Assembly (NCBI RefSeq): GCF_009363755.1
Contig: NZ_CP045417.1
Location: 1 to 64,000 of the forward strand
DNA length: 64,000 nucleotides
Source: Halomonas sp. THAF5a
Lineage (GTDB): Bacteria > Pseudomonadota > Gammaproteobacteria > Pseudomonadales > Halomonadaceae
Reading direction: 5' to 3'
A program made the translations under genes and the position numbers. Within the stretch, counting starts at the first letter, position 1; each line of letters opens with the position of its first letter. The notes beneath the pieces were generated by a model, which was given only the letters and a program-made list of their open reading frames with translations, searched no databases and was not told where the DNA came from. This document shows, in pieces, positions 30,536 to 39,673 of this stretch.

Positions 30536-31814
30536 GCACGTCGAGGGCCTTCAGCAGGTTCAGGGCCTCGCCGAGCTGGTAGTCCTCGCGCAGCCGCTCG
30601 CTCGCCTCGCGGCGGGCCCGCTGCTCGTCGGGGGCGTCCAGGTGGCCCTGGAGGTCCGCCTCGCGCACGTCCAGGCCGCTGCTCTCGGCGACCTCCAGGC
30701 GGCCGCGGATCACCTCCACGTCGGGCTCGATGCCCTGGGCCTGGATCGAGCGGCCGTCGGGGGTGAAGTAGAGCGCCGTGGTCAGCTTGAGCCCCTCGTC
30801 GTTGCCCAGCGACATGATCTGCTGCACCGAGCCCTTGCCGAAGCTGCGGGTGCCCATCACCACGCCGCGGCGCTGGTCCTGGAGGGCGCCGGCGACGATC
30901 TCCGCCGCCGAGGCGCTGCCGCCGTTGATCAGTACCACCAGCGGCACCTCGGGCGCCGCCGTCTCGCGGCCCGCGGAGAAGCGCATCGCGCTGTCGGCCA
31001 GGCGCCCCTCGGTGTAGACGATCAACCCGCTGTCGAGGAAGGCGTCGGCCACGTCCACCGCCGCCTGGAGCACGCCGCCGGGATTGTTGCGCAGGTCGAG
31101 CACCAGCCCGCGGAGGGGGCCGTCGCGGCGCAGGCGGTCCAGGGCCTCGTCGACCTGCTCGCCGGTGCGGCTCTGGAACTGGCTGACGCGCAGGTAGCCG
31201 TAGCCCTCTTCCAACAGCTCGTGCTTGACGCTTCGGGTGCGGATGATCTCCCGGGTCAGGGTGACCTCCTGCGGCGCGTTGGCGTCCTGGTGGAGGATGG
31301 TCAGCCGCAGCCGGGTGCCCGGCTCGCCGCGCATCAGGTTGACCGCCTCCTGCAGCGAGAGCCGGTCGGTGGGGGTGTCGTCGATGCGCAGGATCCGATC
31401 CCGGGAGCGCAGGCCGGCCCGGGAGGCCGGCGTATCGTCGATGGGCGTGATCACCGTCAGCTGGCCCTCCTCCATGCCTACCTCGATGCCCACGCCGCCG
31501 AACTCGCCCTGGGTGGACTCGCGCAGGCTCTCGAACTCCTCGCTGTCCAGGTAGGCGGAGTGGGGATCGAGCTCGCTGAGCATGCCGCGCATGGCGTTGC
31601 GCAGCAGGTCCTCGTCCTCGACCTCCTCGACGTAGGCGCGCTTGATGCGCTCGAACACCTCGGCGAAGGCCTGGATCTCGGCCACCGGCAGGTCATCGTC
31701 CGCCGTGTCCTGGGCGGCGGCGGACAGGGGCGCGGCGGCCAGCAGGGCGATCGGCAGCAGCATCGAGCCCAGGCGGCGCGTCACAGAAGGCGGTACGGCG
31801 GGACGTAGGGGCAT
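30513..31814 (-). CDS. S41 family C-terminal processing protease (CtpA-type)
   Basis: An exported serine protease of the tail-specific/C-terminal processing family. The 433-aa product has an N-terminal signal peptide (MLLPIALLAAAPLSAAAQ, residues 18-35), a PDZ domain (about 90-175; GEFGGVGIEVGMEEGQLTV), and the catalytic region with LRNNPGGVL, the nucleophile Ser in LINGGSASAAEI and the general-base Lys in TRSFGKGSVQQI. It follows envC and gpmI on the same strand (84 bp after envC), an order common in proteobacteria, where CtpA tunes peptidoglycan hydrolases. It may therefore act with EnvC. Confidence 0.92.
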   Translation of the reverse strand: MPLRPAVPPSVTRRLGSMLLPIALLAAAPLSAAAQDTADDDLPVAEIQAFAEVFERIKRAYVEEVEDEDLLRNAMRGMLSELDPHSAYLDSEEFESLRESTQGEFGGVGIEVGMEEGQLTVITPIDDTPASRAGLRSRDRILRIDDTPTDRLSLQEAVNLMRGEPGTRLRLTILHQDANAPQEVTLTREIIRTRSVKHELLEEGYGYLRVSQFQSRTGEQVDEALDRLRRDGPLRGLVLDLRNNPGGVLQAAVDVADAFLDSGLIVYTEGRLADSAMRFSAGRETAAPEVPLVVLINGGSASAAEIVAGALQDQRRGVVMGTRSFGKGSVQQIMSLGNDEGLKLTTALYFTPDGRSIQAQGIEPDVEVIRGRLEVAESSGLDVREADLQGHLDAPDEQRARREASERLREDYQLGEALNLLKALDVLSRRRDG

Positions 31815-31898
31815 GCAGACTCTCGCGGTTGCGGGGCGGGCGGCCCAGCATAGCCCGCGCCCCGGCGTCGATGGAATAGCCGCGGGGCCGGCGGCGGC

Positions 31899-33083
31899 TC
31901 AGGGCCGGCTGGCGATCCAGCCCCGCGGGTCGATGGGCTGGCCGTCGCGGCGCACCTCGAAGTAGAGCCCCGGCCGGCCCTGGCCACCGCTGGCGCCCAC
32001 GGCGCCCAGGGTGTCGCCGCGGGCGACCTCGCTGCCCACCCCGGCGGAGAAGCGCTGCAGGTGGGCGTGCAGGGTCATCACCCGGTCGCCGTGATCGACG
32101 ATCAGCAGGTTGCCGAAGCCGCGCATCCAGTCGGCGAAGACCACCCGGCCGGGGTGCACGGCGCGCACGGGCGTACCCTCGGCGGCGCGGATCACCAGGC
32201 CGTTGAGGTGCACCCCCTCGCCGTGGCGGAAGCCCGAGGCGATGCTGCCCTGCACCGGCCAGGGCAGCGCGCCGCGGGTCTTTTCGATGGCGGTGGAGGG
32301 GGGCGGTCGCTCGAGGCGGGCGAGGCGCTCCTGCACCTCGCGCAGGGTGCGCTCGGCATGGGCACGGTCCTGGGCGAGGGTCGCCAGGCGGGCCTGCTCG
32401 CTGGCGAAGCGCTCGTCCAGCGTCGCCACCAGGGCGGCGCGCTCGGCGCTCTGCTCGGCCAGGGCGGCGCTGCGCTCGTCGAGGCGGGTCGTCACGGCCG
32501 CCAGCCGCTCGCCGCGCTCGGCCAGCGCCCGGCGCGTCTCGGCGAGCTCGCGCTCCAGGCGCTCGAGCGCATCGAGGCGCTCGTGGCGGGCCCGGGCCAG
32601 GCGGTTGAGGTAGTGCTGCAGGCGGTCGAGGCGGGCCGGGTCGTCCTGGTTGAGCAGCAGCTTGAGCTGGGGGGTGAGGCCGAGCCGGTAGAAGGCCTCG
32701 AGCTGGACCTCCAGGGACTCGAGCTGCTCGCGTCGCTCGTCGGCCAGGCGCTCGCGGCGCGCCTCGAGATCGAAGATCTCGTCGTTCAGGGCGCGCCGCT
32801 CGGCCTGCAGGGCGTCGAGGCGGCGATGGGTCTCGGCCAGCGTCGTCTCCACCTCGCGCAGCGCCTCGCTCGCCTCGTCGCGGGCCTCCCGGGTGGTGGA
32901 GAGCCGGCCGGAGGCGGCCAGGATCTCCTCGCCCAGGGCGTCGAGTCGCGCCTGGGCCTCGCGCTCGGAGGGCGCGGCGAGAAGCGGGCCGCCCAGGGCG
33001 AGGCCCAGCACCAGGCCCGCCAGCAGGCCGCCCAGGGGGGGGCGGCGCGGCGCCACGCCCTGGCGCGCCGGGCTCGGGGTCAC
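31899..33083 (-). CDS. envC: Murein hydrolase activator EnvC
   Basis: EnvC is a periplasmic coiled-coil protein that activates the septal amidases AmiA/B. The 394-aa product has a signal peptide ([18 protein letters not shown], about 20-37), a long heptad-rich coiled coil (about 40-265, dense in Glu/Arg/Leu/Ala) and a C-terminal degenerate LytM domain (about 275-394: [50 protein letters not shown]). GTG at 33083 overlaps the gpmI stop as GTGA, implying translational coupling; the longer reading frame through gpmI is an artefact. Confidence 0.92.
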   Translation of the reverse strand: MTPSPARQGVAPRRPPLGGLLAGLVLGLALGGPLLAAPSEREAQARLDALGEEILAASGRLSTTREARDEASEALREVETTLAETHRRLDALQAERRALNDEIFDLEARRERLADERREQLESLEVQLEAFYRLGLTPQLKLLLNQDDPARLDRLQHYLNRLARARHERLDALERLERELAETRRALAERGERLAAVTTRLDERSAALAEQSAERAALVATLDERFASEQARLATLAQDRAHAERTLREVQERLARLERPPPSTAIEKTRGALPWPVQGSIASGFRHGEGVHLNGLVIRAAEGTPVRAVHPGRVVFADWMRGFGNLLIVDHGDRVMTLHAHLQRFSAGVGSEVARGDTLGAVGASGGQGRPGLYFEVRRDGQPIDPRGWIASRP

Positions 33084-34648
33084 TCGGCCTCGATCAGCAC
33101 GCGTCCGGTCATCTCCTCGGGCACCGGCTGGTCCATCATGGTCAGCAGGGTCGGGGCGATGTCGCACAGCCGGCCGTCGTCGAGCAGGCGCACCGGACGC
33201 GGCCCGACATAGATCAGCGGCACGTCGAAGGTGGTGTGGGCGGTCTGGGGGGCGCCGGTCTCGGGGTGGATCATCTGCTCGGCGTTGCCGTGGTCGGCGG
33301 TCACCAGGCAGGCGCCGCCGACGCGCTGGATTGCCTCCACCACCCGGCCGACGCAGGCGTCCACGGCCTCGATGGCCTTGACCGCGGCATCGAACTGGCC
33401 GGTATGGCCGACCATGTCGCCGTTGGCGTAGTTGCAGACGATCAGGTCGTACGCGCCGCCCTCGATCGCCTCGACCAGTCGGTCGGTGACCTCCACGGCG
33501 CTCATCTCGGGCTTCTCGTCGTAGGTCTTCACCTCCTGGGGAGAGGGCACCAGCACCCGGGTCTCGCCCCGGTACTCCTGCTCGCGCCCGCCGGAGAAGA
33601 AGAAGGTGACGTGGGCATACTTCTCGGTCTCGGCGATGCGCAGCTGGGTCAGGCCGCGCGTCTCCATCACCTCGCCCAGGGTGTTGACGAGCTCCGCCGG
33701 CGGGAAGGCGGCCGGGGCCGGGATGTCTGCGGCGTACTGGGTCAGCATCACCAGCCCCTCGCCGGCCAGCCGGGGCCGCGCCTGGCGGGTGAAGCCCGCG
33801 AAGTCGTCCTCGACGAAGGCGCGGGTCAGCTCCCGGGCGCGGTCGGCGCGGAAGTTCATGAAGATGGCCGCGTCGCCGTCGGCCATGGCCACCGGCGCGC
33901 CGGCGGGGCGGAGGCTGGTGGCGGTGACGAACTCGTCGGTCTCGCCGCGGGCGTAGGCCTGCTCGAGGCCACGTTCGGCGGTCTCGGCGGTGACCTCGCC
34001 CACGCCTTCGGTGATCAGCCGGTAGGCCTGCTCGACGCGGTCCCAGCGGTTGTCGCGGTCCATGGCGAAGTAGCGGCCGATGATCGAGGCCACGAAGCCG
34101 TGCTCGGCGCCCACCAGCTCGGCGAGGCGCGCGTTGGCGCGTTCGATCGAGGCCATCGCGCTCTTCGGCGCCGTGTCCCGGCCGTCCAGGAAGGCGTGGA
34201 GATAGATCTGCCGGGCCCCGCGGCGGGCGGCCAGCTCGGCCATGGCCAGGATGTGGTCCTCGTGGCTGTGCACGCCGCCCGGCGAGAGCAGGCCCAGCAG
34301 GTGCACGGCCCGGCCGGCGGCCACGGCGGCGTCGATCGGCGCGGTCAGGGCGGCGATGGCGTCGAGCTCGCCCTCCTCGACGGCCTTGGTGATGCGGGTG
34401 AAGTCCTGGTAGACGATGCGCCCGGCCCCCAGGTTCATGTGGCCGACCTCGGAGTTGCCCATCTGGCCGTCCGGCAGGCCCACGTAGCGGCCGTCGGTGT
34501 GGATCAGGCTGTGGGGCTGCTCCTGCCACAGGCGGTCCATCACCGGGGTGCGGGCGGCGAGGACGGCGTTGTCGTCGGGCGACTCGTTGTGGCCGTAGCC
34601 GTCGAGGATGATCAGGGCTACCGGACGCGGGGTACGGGGGTCGGTCAT
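33080..34648 (-). CDS. gpmI: 2,3-bisphosphoglycerate-independent phosphoglycerate mutase
   Basis: GpmI interconverts 3- and 2-phosphoglycerate using two Mn ions and a phosphoserine intermediate. The 522-aa length fits (514 in E. coli). [20 protein letters not shown] holds the first metal ligand, [20 protein letters not shown] holds the catalytic serine, and ADHGNAEQM the C-terminal metal site. The ATG at 34648 ([19 protein letters not shown]) is preferred to an upstream in-frame ATG at 34720. First gene of gpmI-envC-ctpA, divergent from the rhodanese gene. Confidence 0.97.
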   Translation of the reverse strand: MTDPRTPRPVALIILDGYGHNESPDDNAVLAARTPVMDRLWQEQPHSLIHTDGRYVGLPDGQMGNSEVGHMNLGAGRIVYQDFTRITKAVEEGELDAIAALTAPIDAAVAAGRAVHLLGLLSPGGVHSHEDHILAMAELAARRGARQIYLHAFLDGRDTAPKSAMASIERANARLAELVGAEHGFVASIIGRYFAMDRDNRWDRVEQAYRLITEGVGEVTAETAERGLEQAYARGETDEFVTATSLRPAGAPVAMADGDAAIFMNFRADRARELTRAFVEDDFAGFTRQARPRLAGEGLVMLTQYAADIPAPAAFPPAELVNTLGEVMETRGLTQLRIAETEKYAHVTFFFSGGREQEYRGETRVLVPSPQEVKTYDEKPEMSAVEVTDRLVEAIEGGAYDLIVCNYANGDMVGHTGQFDAAVKAIEAVDACVGRVVEAIQRVGGACLVTADHGNAEQMIHPETGAPQTAHTTFDVPLIYVGPRPVRLLDDGRLCDIAPTLLTMMDQPVPEEMTGRVLIEAE

Positions 34649-34801
34649 GGGGGAGGGCCTCGTGGTCGGGGTCGTGCCTGGCCTGCCTGCCTGCGAGGCG
34701 GCCAGGGTCGCGACTTGCATCAGCTTGCGGCATCATATCGCACGGCACCGCCGGACGTCATTTTGACCGGCGTCCGGGCCGCGGCGCGCCGCGGCTTTGT
34801 G

Positions 34802-34807
34802 TATACT
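34802..34807 (+). promoter_or_regulatory. -10-like element upstream of the rhodanese gene
   Basis: TATACT, preceded by TGTG, lies 63 bp before the ATG at 34870. It is in the gpmI/rhodanese divergent gap. No convincing -35 at proper spacing was found. Confidence 0.4.
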
Positions 34808-34869
34808 GGGCGCCGCCGCGACCGGCCTGCCCCGTTCACCGTGTACCCGATAAAGAGTTAGCCGAACCC

Positions 34870-35292
34870 ATGATCGATCAGCTGTTCGAATTCGTGCAGA
34901 ATCATCCCCTGCTGGTGGGGGCCTTCCTGGTGGTGTTGATCGCCTGGCTCGCCTACGAGGTCCGCAACAGCAGCGCCGGAGGCGTGACCTCCAGCGAGGC
35001 CACCCAGCTGGTCAATCGCGAGGACGCCGTGGTGGTCGACCTGCGCGACGCCAATGACTTCAAGGCGGGCCACATTGCCGGGGCGCGCAACATTCCCCAG
35101 AGCAAGCTCGACGATCGCCTGCGCGAGCTCGAGAAGTTCAAGGGCAAGCCGATCATCGTGGCCTGCAAGCACGGCCAGAGCGCCGGCGTCGCCCAGGCCA
35201 AGCTCGCCAAGGCGGGCTTCGAGCGCGTCCTGAAGCTCAAGGGCGGCATGACCCAGTGGCAGGCGGACGGCCTGCCGGTCGTCAGGAAGTAG
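34870..35292 (+). CDS. Membrane-anchored rhodanese-like protein (YibN)
   Basis: The 140-aa product has an N-terminal membrane helix (about 14-29, LLVGAFLVVLIAWLAY) followed by a single cytoplasmic rhodanese domain. AVVVDLRDANDFKAGHIAGA contains the conserved Asp, and IIVACKHGQSAGVAQ has the active-site Cys in the CxxGxSA loop. YibN lies next to secB (and grxC) in enterobacteria; here it sits 61 bp before secB. Sulfur transfer activity is possible but unproven. Confidence 0.93.
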   Translation: MIDQLFEFVQNHPLLVGAFLVVLIAWLAYEVRNSSAGGVTSSEATQLVNREDAVVVDLRDANDFKAGHIAGARNIPQSKLDDRLRELEKFKGKPIIVACKHGQSAGVAQAKLAKAGFERVLKLKGGMTQWQADGLPVVRK

Positions 35293-35353
35293 GCTGCCCC
35301 GCATCACCCGGACCCGTTATCCCGATACTTTCACCGGACATAGGACCTTTCCC

Positions 35354-35878
35354 ATGGCGGAAGAGAACAACCAGAACGCCGGCGCCGATGGTCAGGCGTC
35401 GGGCCAGCAGGACAAGCCGCAGCTGCAGTTCGCCCTGCAGCGCATCTACGTCAAGGACCTCTCCTTCGAGGCGCCCAACTCGCCGGCGATCTTCCAGCAG
35501 CCGTTCAAGCCCAAGGTCGGCCTGGACCTGAACACCACCCACCAGCAGGTCGGGGAAGGCCTCTACGAGGTGGTGATCAAGGTCACCGCCCAGGTCACCC
35601 ACAGCGAGGAGGGCACCACCTCCTTCCTGGCCGAGATCGAGCAGGCCGGCCTGTTCCGCATCGGCGGCCTCGAGGGGCAGCAGCTCGATCACACCCTGGG
35701 CGCCTTCTGCCCCAACGTGCTGTTCCCCTATGCCCGCGAGTGCATCGACAGCCTGGTCAACCGCGGCGGCTTCCCGCCGCTGATGCTGGCGCCGGTCAAC
35801 TTCGAGGCGATCTACGCCCAGAAGAAGAAGCGCGAGGCCGAGCAGGCCCAGGCCGCCGGCGAGCAGGCGACCCAGTAA
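35354..35878 (+). CDS. secB: Protein-export chaperone SecB
   Basis: SecB is a tetrameric cytosolic chaperone that keeps precursors unfolded and delivers them to SecA. The 174-aa protein has FALQRIYVKDLSFEAPNSP, HTLGAFCPNVLFPYARECID and GGFPPLMLAPVNFEAIY, all invariant SecB segments. Both ends are longer and more polar (Gln/Ala/Glu-rich) than in E. coli SecB (155 aa), which is common in halophiles. Confidence 0.97.
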   Translation: MAEENNQNAGADGQASGQQDKPQLQFALQRIYVKDLSFEAPNSPAIFQQPFKPKVGLDLNTTHQQVGEGLYEVVIKVTAQVTHSEEGTTSFLAEIEQAGLFRIGGLEGQQLDHTLGAFCPNVLFPYARECIDSLVNRGGFPPLMLAPVNFEAIYAQKKKREAEQAQAAGEQATQ

Positions 35879-35911
35879 GCCGATGCCGAGCCTTTTGAGC
35901 GAGGGCCGCCC

Positions 35912-36637
35912 GTGAAGGCGCCGCGCATCCACGTCGCCGCCGACTTCCAGGTCGGCGGCGACGTCGTTCTGCCCGAGGGGCCGGCGCGCCACGTGGCGCG
36001 GGTGCTGCGCCTGGGCGAGGGGGCCGAGCTGCGCCTGTTCGACGGCGCCGGCCTGGAGGCCTGGGCGGTGCTGGTCGAGGCCTCCCGCAAGCGGGTGGTG
36101 GCGCGCCTCGAGGCCGTCGAGCCGGGCCGCGGCGAGTCGCCGCTGGCGGTGCACCTCGGCCAGGCGATCTCCAAGGGGGATCGCATGGACTACGCCATCC
36201 AGAAGGCGGTCGAGCTCGGCGTGGCGGCCATCACCCCGCTCTACACCGAGCACGGCGACGTGCGGCTCAAGGGCGACCGGGCGGCCAAGAAGCTCGCCCA
36301 CTGGCAGGCCGTGGCCGCCAGCGCCTGCGAGCAGTGCGGCCGCGCGACCCTGCCGCCGGTGCACGCCCCGATGGGGCTCGCCGAGTGGCTCGCCGCCCGC
36401 GACGAGGCGCTGCGCCTGGTGCTGCACCCCGGCACCGCCGGTGCCCTGGACGTGGCCGAGGCGCCGGCCAGCGCCGCGGTGCTGATCGGTCCGGAGGGCG
36501 GGCTCGCCGAGGCCGAGGTCGTGGCCGCCCGGGCCGAGGGCTTCGCCCCGCTCTCCCTCGGCCCGCGGGTGCTGCGCACCGAGACCGCGCCGGTGGTGGC
36601 GCTGTCGCTGCTGCAGGCCCGCTTCGGCGACCTCTGA
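35912..36637 (+). CDS. rsmE: 16S rRNA (uracil-1498-N3)-methyltransferase
   Basis: RsmE is a SPOUT methyltransferase that methylates U1498 of 16S rRNA. The 241-aa product has an N-terminal PUA-like domain (about 1-70) with ARHVARVLRLGEGAELRLFDG, and the knotted SPOUT domain with ISKGDRMDYAIQKAVELGV, VLIGPEGGLAEAE and the terminal LGPRVLRTETAPVVALSLLQ. GTG start with a GAGGG site upstream. In many genomes rsmE is adjacent to gshB, as it nearly is here. Confidence 0.96.
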   Translation: MKAPRIHVAADFQVGGDVVLPEGPARHVARVLRLGEGAELRLFDGAGLEAWAVLVEASRKRVVARLEAVEPGRGESPLAVHLGQAISKGDRMDYAIQKAVELGVAAITPLYTEHGDVRLKGDRAAKKLAHWQAVAASACEQCGRATLPPVHAPMGLAEWLAARDEALRLVLHPGTAGALDVAEAPASAAVLIGPEGGLAEAEVVAARAEGFAPLSLGPRVLRTETAPVVALSLLQARFGDL

Positions 36638-36698
36638 GCCCCGCGCTCGGCTATCCTCCTTTCCAGCGCCACGCTCTCCGCTCCCTACTCTCTACCGG

Positions 36699-37427
36699 AT
36701 GCCCGCCATGCCCGATTCCCGAGACCGCCGCTCGCCGCGCTCCTCCGCCTCGCATGCCGCCGCGCCGCGGCGCCACCGCGCGCCCCGGGCCGCCGTCGGC
36801 GAGGTGGTCTACCTCGAGGTGGTCACCGTCAACGAGACCGGCGCCTTCCTCGACTGGGGCCACCCCCGCGACCTGCTGCTGCCCTACGGCGAGCAGCGCT
36901 TCCGCCCCAGCGTCGGGCGGCGGGTGCTGGTGAGGATCTACGAGGACCAGCAGGGCCGGCCGGTGGCCTCCCAGCGCCTCGACCGCTTCCTGGCCGACGA
37001 GGCCGAGGGCCTGGCGGCGGGCGACGAGGTGGCGCTGGTGATCGCCGAGGCGACCGACCTGGGCTACAAGGTGGTGGTCGACCAGCGCTTCTGGGGCCTG
37101 CTCTACCGCGATGACGTGAACCGGCCGCTGCGCCGCGGCCAGCGGCTCACCGGCTACGTGAAGCGGGTGCGCGACGACGGGCGCCTGGACCTCTCGCTGC
37201 TGCCGCCGGGGCCGGCGCGCCTCGACGTGGTGGGCGAGAGGGTGCTCAAGGCGCTGCGCGAGAGCGGCGGCTACCTGCCGCTGGGCGACAAGAGCGACGC
37301 GGGTGAGATCAAGGCGCGCCTGGGGGTGAGCAAGAACGCCTTCAAGCAGGCCATCGGGCGGCTCTACAAGCAGCGGCGCATCCTCCTGGAGCCCGGTGGC
37401 ATCCGGCTGGCCCCGACCGGGGAGTAG
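36699..37427 (+). CDS. S1-domain RNA-binding protein, CvfB/YitL family
   Basis: The 242-aa protein contains repeated S1-like barrels (VVTVNETGAFLDWGHPRDLLLP; LGYKVVVDQRFWGLLY; GYVKRVRDDGRLDLSL). A C-terminal winged-helix, YLPLGDKSDAGEIKARLGVSKNAFKQAIG..., is characteristic of CvfB-type proteins. A basic N-terminal stretch (about 1-33) precedes the domains. The family is thought to act in RNA regulation; target unknown. ATG at 36699 is adopted; a second ATG at 36708 is possible. Confidence 0.85.
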   Translation: MPAMPDSRDRRSPRSSASHAAAPRRHRAPRAAVGEVVYLEVVTVNETGAFLDWGHPRDLLLPYGEQRFRPSVGRRVLVRIYEDQQGRPVASQRLDRFLADEAEGLAAGDEVALVIAEATDLGYKVVVDQRFWGLLYRDDVNRPLRRGQRLTGYVKRVRDDGRLDLSLLPPGPARLDVVGERVLKALRESGGYLPLGDKSDAGEIKARLGVSKNAFKQAIGRLYKQRRILLEPGGIRLAPTGE

Positions 37428-37754
37428 CCCGGAGGTCCTGAGCGGATTGCGAGGGGCGCCGGGGGCAGGCCGAAGAGGAGGTCCGAGGACCAGGGGTGAG
37501 GAGGACTCCTCCGAACGGGCTGGCCATGGATGGCCAGCCCCGGTCCTGCAAGCGGAGCAGGATGCGAGAGCACCGCAGGGCATCGGTAGCGCCCAGGGAG
37601 GGGTTCACAGCGCCTCCTCGATGGTTCGGCACCCCGGGGCCTGTCGGCCGGATCAGCCCCGAGCGAAACAGCGCCCGCAGCGCCCCTTGCTTGGTGCGCC
37701 GCTGGCCGCTGCGGCATACTGAGCGCATTCACTCCCGACCGGAAACACGACGCC
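37428..37754. other. Structured 327-bp intergenic element upstream of gshB
   Basis: No credible gene fills this gap. It contains a perfect 10-bp-armed palindrome GGCTGGCCAT/ATGGCCAGCC (37518-37539), a TCCTGC/GCAGGA hairpin (37544-37562), a GGAGG/CCTCC-rich block (37498-37512) and a GGGGTTCACAGCG segment (37601-37613). The minus strand is open in two frames only because the DNA is GC-rich. Similar hairpin-plus-GTTCACAGCG sequences recur between genes in related marine gammaproteobacteria as I recall, so this may be a dispersed repeat, but that is unverified. The gshB promoter presumably lies near its 3' end. Confidence 0.5.
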
Positions 37755-38720
37755 ATGAGCGAACGCGCGCTGAAGATCGGCGTGGTGATGGACCCCATCG
37801 CCGATCTCACCTACAAGAAGGACACCAGCCTGGCCATGCTGTGGGCCGCCCAGGATCGTGGCTGGTCGCTGCACTATCTCGAGCAGGAGGACCTGTTCCT
37901 GCGTGAGGGGCGCGCCTTCGCCCGGATGCGCGATCTCCGGGTGCATCGCGATCCCGCACACTGGCATGACCTCGGCGAGCCCCAGGTGGGGCCCCTGGCC
38001 GAGCTCGACGTCATCCTGATGCGCAAGGATCCGCCGGTCGACGGCCACTTCCTCAACGCCGTCTACCTGCTGGGCTTCGCCGAACGCGAGGGCGTGCTGG
38101 TGGTCAATCCCACCCAGGCGCTGCTGGAGTGCAACGAGAAGCTCTTCGCCCAGCAGTTCCCCCAGTGCTGCACCCCCACCGTGGTCTCCTGCGACGAGGC
38201 CGTGCTGCGCGCCTTCCACGCCGAGCACGGCGACGTGATCTTCAAGCCGCTGGACGGCATGGGGGGCACCGGGATCTTCCATGTGCGCCCCGACGGCCGC
38301 AATCTCGGCGCCATCATCGAGATGCTGAGCGAGCGCGGCCAGCGCCAGATCATGGCCCAGCGCTACATCCCCGAGATCAAGGACGGCGATACCCGCATCC
38401 TGCTGGTGGACGGCGAGCCGGTGCCCTATGGGCTCGCCCGGGTGCCCATGGCCGGCGAGACCCGTGGCAACCTCGCCGCCGGCGGCACCGGGGTCAGCCG
38501 CGAGCTCACCGCCCGCGACCACTGGCTGATCGAGCAGGTGCAGCCGGTGATCCGCGAGAAGGGGCTGATGTTCGTCGGCCTCGACGTGATCGGCGACTAC
38601 ATCACCGAGATCAACGTCACGAGCCCCACCTGCGTGCGCGAGATCGACGACCAGCGCGGCACCGACATCGCCGGCCTGCTGATGGACGCCATCGTGCGGC
38701 GCCTCGACGCGCGGGCCTGA
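37755..38720 (+). CDS. gshB: Glutathione synthetase
   Basis: GshB is the ATP-grasp ligase joining gamma-glutamylcysteine and glycine. The 321-aa product matches the family (316 in E. coli): KIGVVMDPIADLTYKKDTSL at the N-terminus, VILMRKDPPVD, FKPLDGMGGTGIFHV, GDTRILLVDGEPV and FVGLDVIGDYITEINVTSPT, which supplies metal/ATP ligands. It opens the gshB-tonB-yqgE-yqgF cluster typical of pseudomonads, with 18 bp to the next gene. Confidence 0.97.
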   Translation: MSERALKIGVVMDPIADLTYKKDTSLAMLWAAQDRGWSLHYLEQEDLFLREGRAFARMRDLRVHRDPAHWHDLGEPQVGPLAELDVILMRKDPPVDGHFLNAVYLLGFAEREGVLVVNPTQALLECNEKLFAQQFPQCCTPTVVSCDEAVLRAFHAEHGDVIFKPLDGMGGTGIFHVRPDGRNLGAIIEMLSERGQRQIMAQRYIPEIKDGDTRILLVDGEPVPYGLARVPMAGETRGNLAAGGTGVSRELTARDHWLIEQVQPVIREKGLMFVGLDVIGDYITEINVTSPTCVREIDDQRGTDIAGLLMDAIVRRLDARA

Positions 38721-38738
38721 CCCGGGAGGTCGGCGGCC

Positions 38739-39656
38739 ATGTCCAGCCCCCTCAGCGATCCGATCCAGTACGCCCCGGTGACCCGGCCGCACCGGCACTG
38801 GCTGGCCTGGTCGCTGGCGCTGCTGCTGCACCTGGTGGTGATCGGGGTGGTGGCGAGCCGCCAGTTCGCCCCGGCCCCATCCGCGGCGCCGACCAGCGTC
38901 GACGTGGTGCTGGTGAGCCGTCCTGCCGAGGCGCCGGTGGAGGCCGAGGCGATCGCCGAGGCCGACCAGCGCGCCGCGGGCACCCCCGAGGCCCAGGCGC
39001 CGGCCGAGGCCCGCGCCGCGCCCAGGGAGGCGCTGCCCGAGCGCCAGGCCGCCGAGCCCGAGGTGGATCCGGCCACGCCGGCCGCCCCCCAGCCGGCCCA
39101 GGCGCCCGCCACCGAGCGCGATCGCGAGGCGCCGGCCGCCGAGGCCATCCGGGAGGCGCCGTCGACCCCCGAGCCCCGCGAGAGTGCTCCCCAGTCCGCC
39201 GAGGCCTCGGCGCCGCCCACCGCCGCGGCGCCCTCGGCCTCGGGGCGCGACCTGCTCGCCCAGGCCACCGCCAGCATCCGCGACCAGGGGCTCTCGGCCG
39301 AGTACGCTGGCGAGCAGCCGGGCGAGGGGCGCCCCGCCGCCCAGCAGGCCGCCGAGGCGCGCTACATCGACGACTGGACCCGCCGGGTCGAGGACTACGG
39401 CAACCGCGTGCACCCGGCGCCGCGCGAGCTCGCCGGCCAGCTGCGCATCCGAGTGGTGATCGGCCGCGACGGTCAGGTTCGCCAGGCAGAGGTGATACAA
39501 TCCTCGGGACATGCCGAACTCGACCAGGCGGCCCTGGACACGGTGCACGGTGCCGCCCCCTACCGGCCCTTCGACCGGGGCATGGGGCGCCTGGACAGCC
39601 TGTCCATCACCCGGGTCTGGCGGTTCGGCCAAGGCAATCATTACGGCGTGCACTAG
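38739..39656 (+). CDS. TonB-family energy transducer
   Basis: The 305-aa protein has a cytoplasmic N-terminus, one membrane helix (about 24-42: WLAWSLALLLHLVVIGVVA), a very long Ala/Pro/Glu-rich periplasmic spacer (about 48-190) and a C-terminal TonB domain (about 205-300: RVHPAPRELAGQLRIRVVIG, VIQSSGHAELDQAALDTV). The His in LLLHLVV is the kind of membrane His used by TonB. No exbB/exbD are nearby. In P. aeruginosa the tonB3 gene occupies this same position between gshB and yqgE. Confidence 0.9.
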   Translation: MSSPLSDPIQYAPVTRPHRHWLAWSLALLLHLVVIGVVASRQFAPAPSAAPTSVDVVLVSRPAEAPVEAEAIAEADQRAAGTPEAQAPAEARAAPREALPERQAAEPEVDPATPAAPQPAQAPATERDREAPAAEAIREAPSTPEPRESAPQSAEASAPPTAAAPSASGRDLLAQATASIRDQGLSAEYAGEQPGEGRPAAQQAAEARYIDDWTRRVEDYGNRVHPAPRELAGQLRIRVVIGRDGQVRQAEVIQSSGHAELDQAALDTVHGAAPYRPFDRGMGRLDSLSITRVWRFGQGNHYGVH

Positions 39657-39673
39657 GTCCGCCGGGGAGTCCC

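Noticed and set aside
31899..34748. A single 949-codon minus-strand frame that could be read as a giant protein
   Set aside because: Only the last 394 codons encode EnvC, starting at the GTG that overlaps the gpmI stop; the rest is an off-frame reading of gpmI.
37342..37810. Two minus-strand frames of 128 and 148 codons upstream of gshB
   Set aside because: They cover the structured intergenic element, lack ribosome-binding sites and have no recognisable domain; better explained by base composition.
37653..39653. A 666-codon open frame antisense to gshB and the tonB-like gene
   Set aside because: Shadow frame of real genes; Gly/Arg/Leu-rich composition with no domain signatures.
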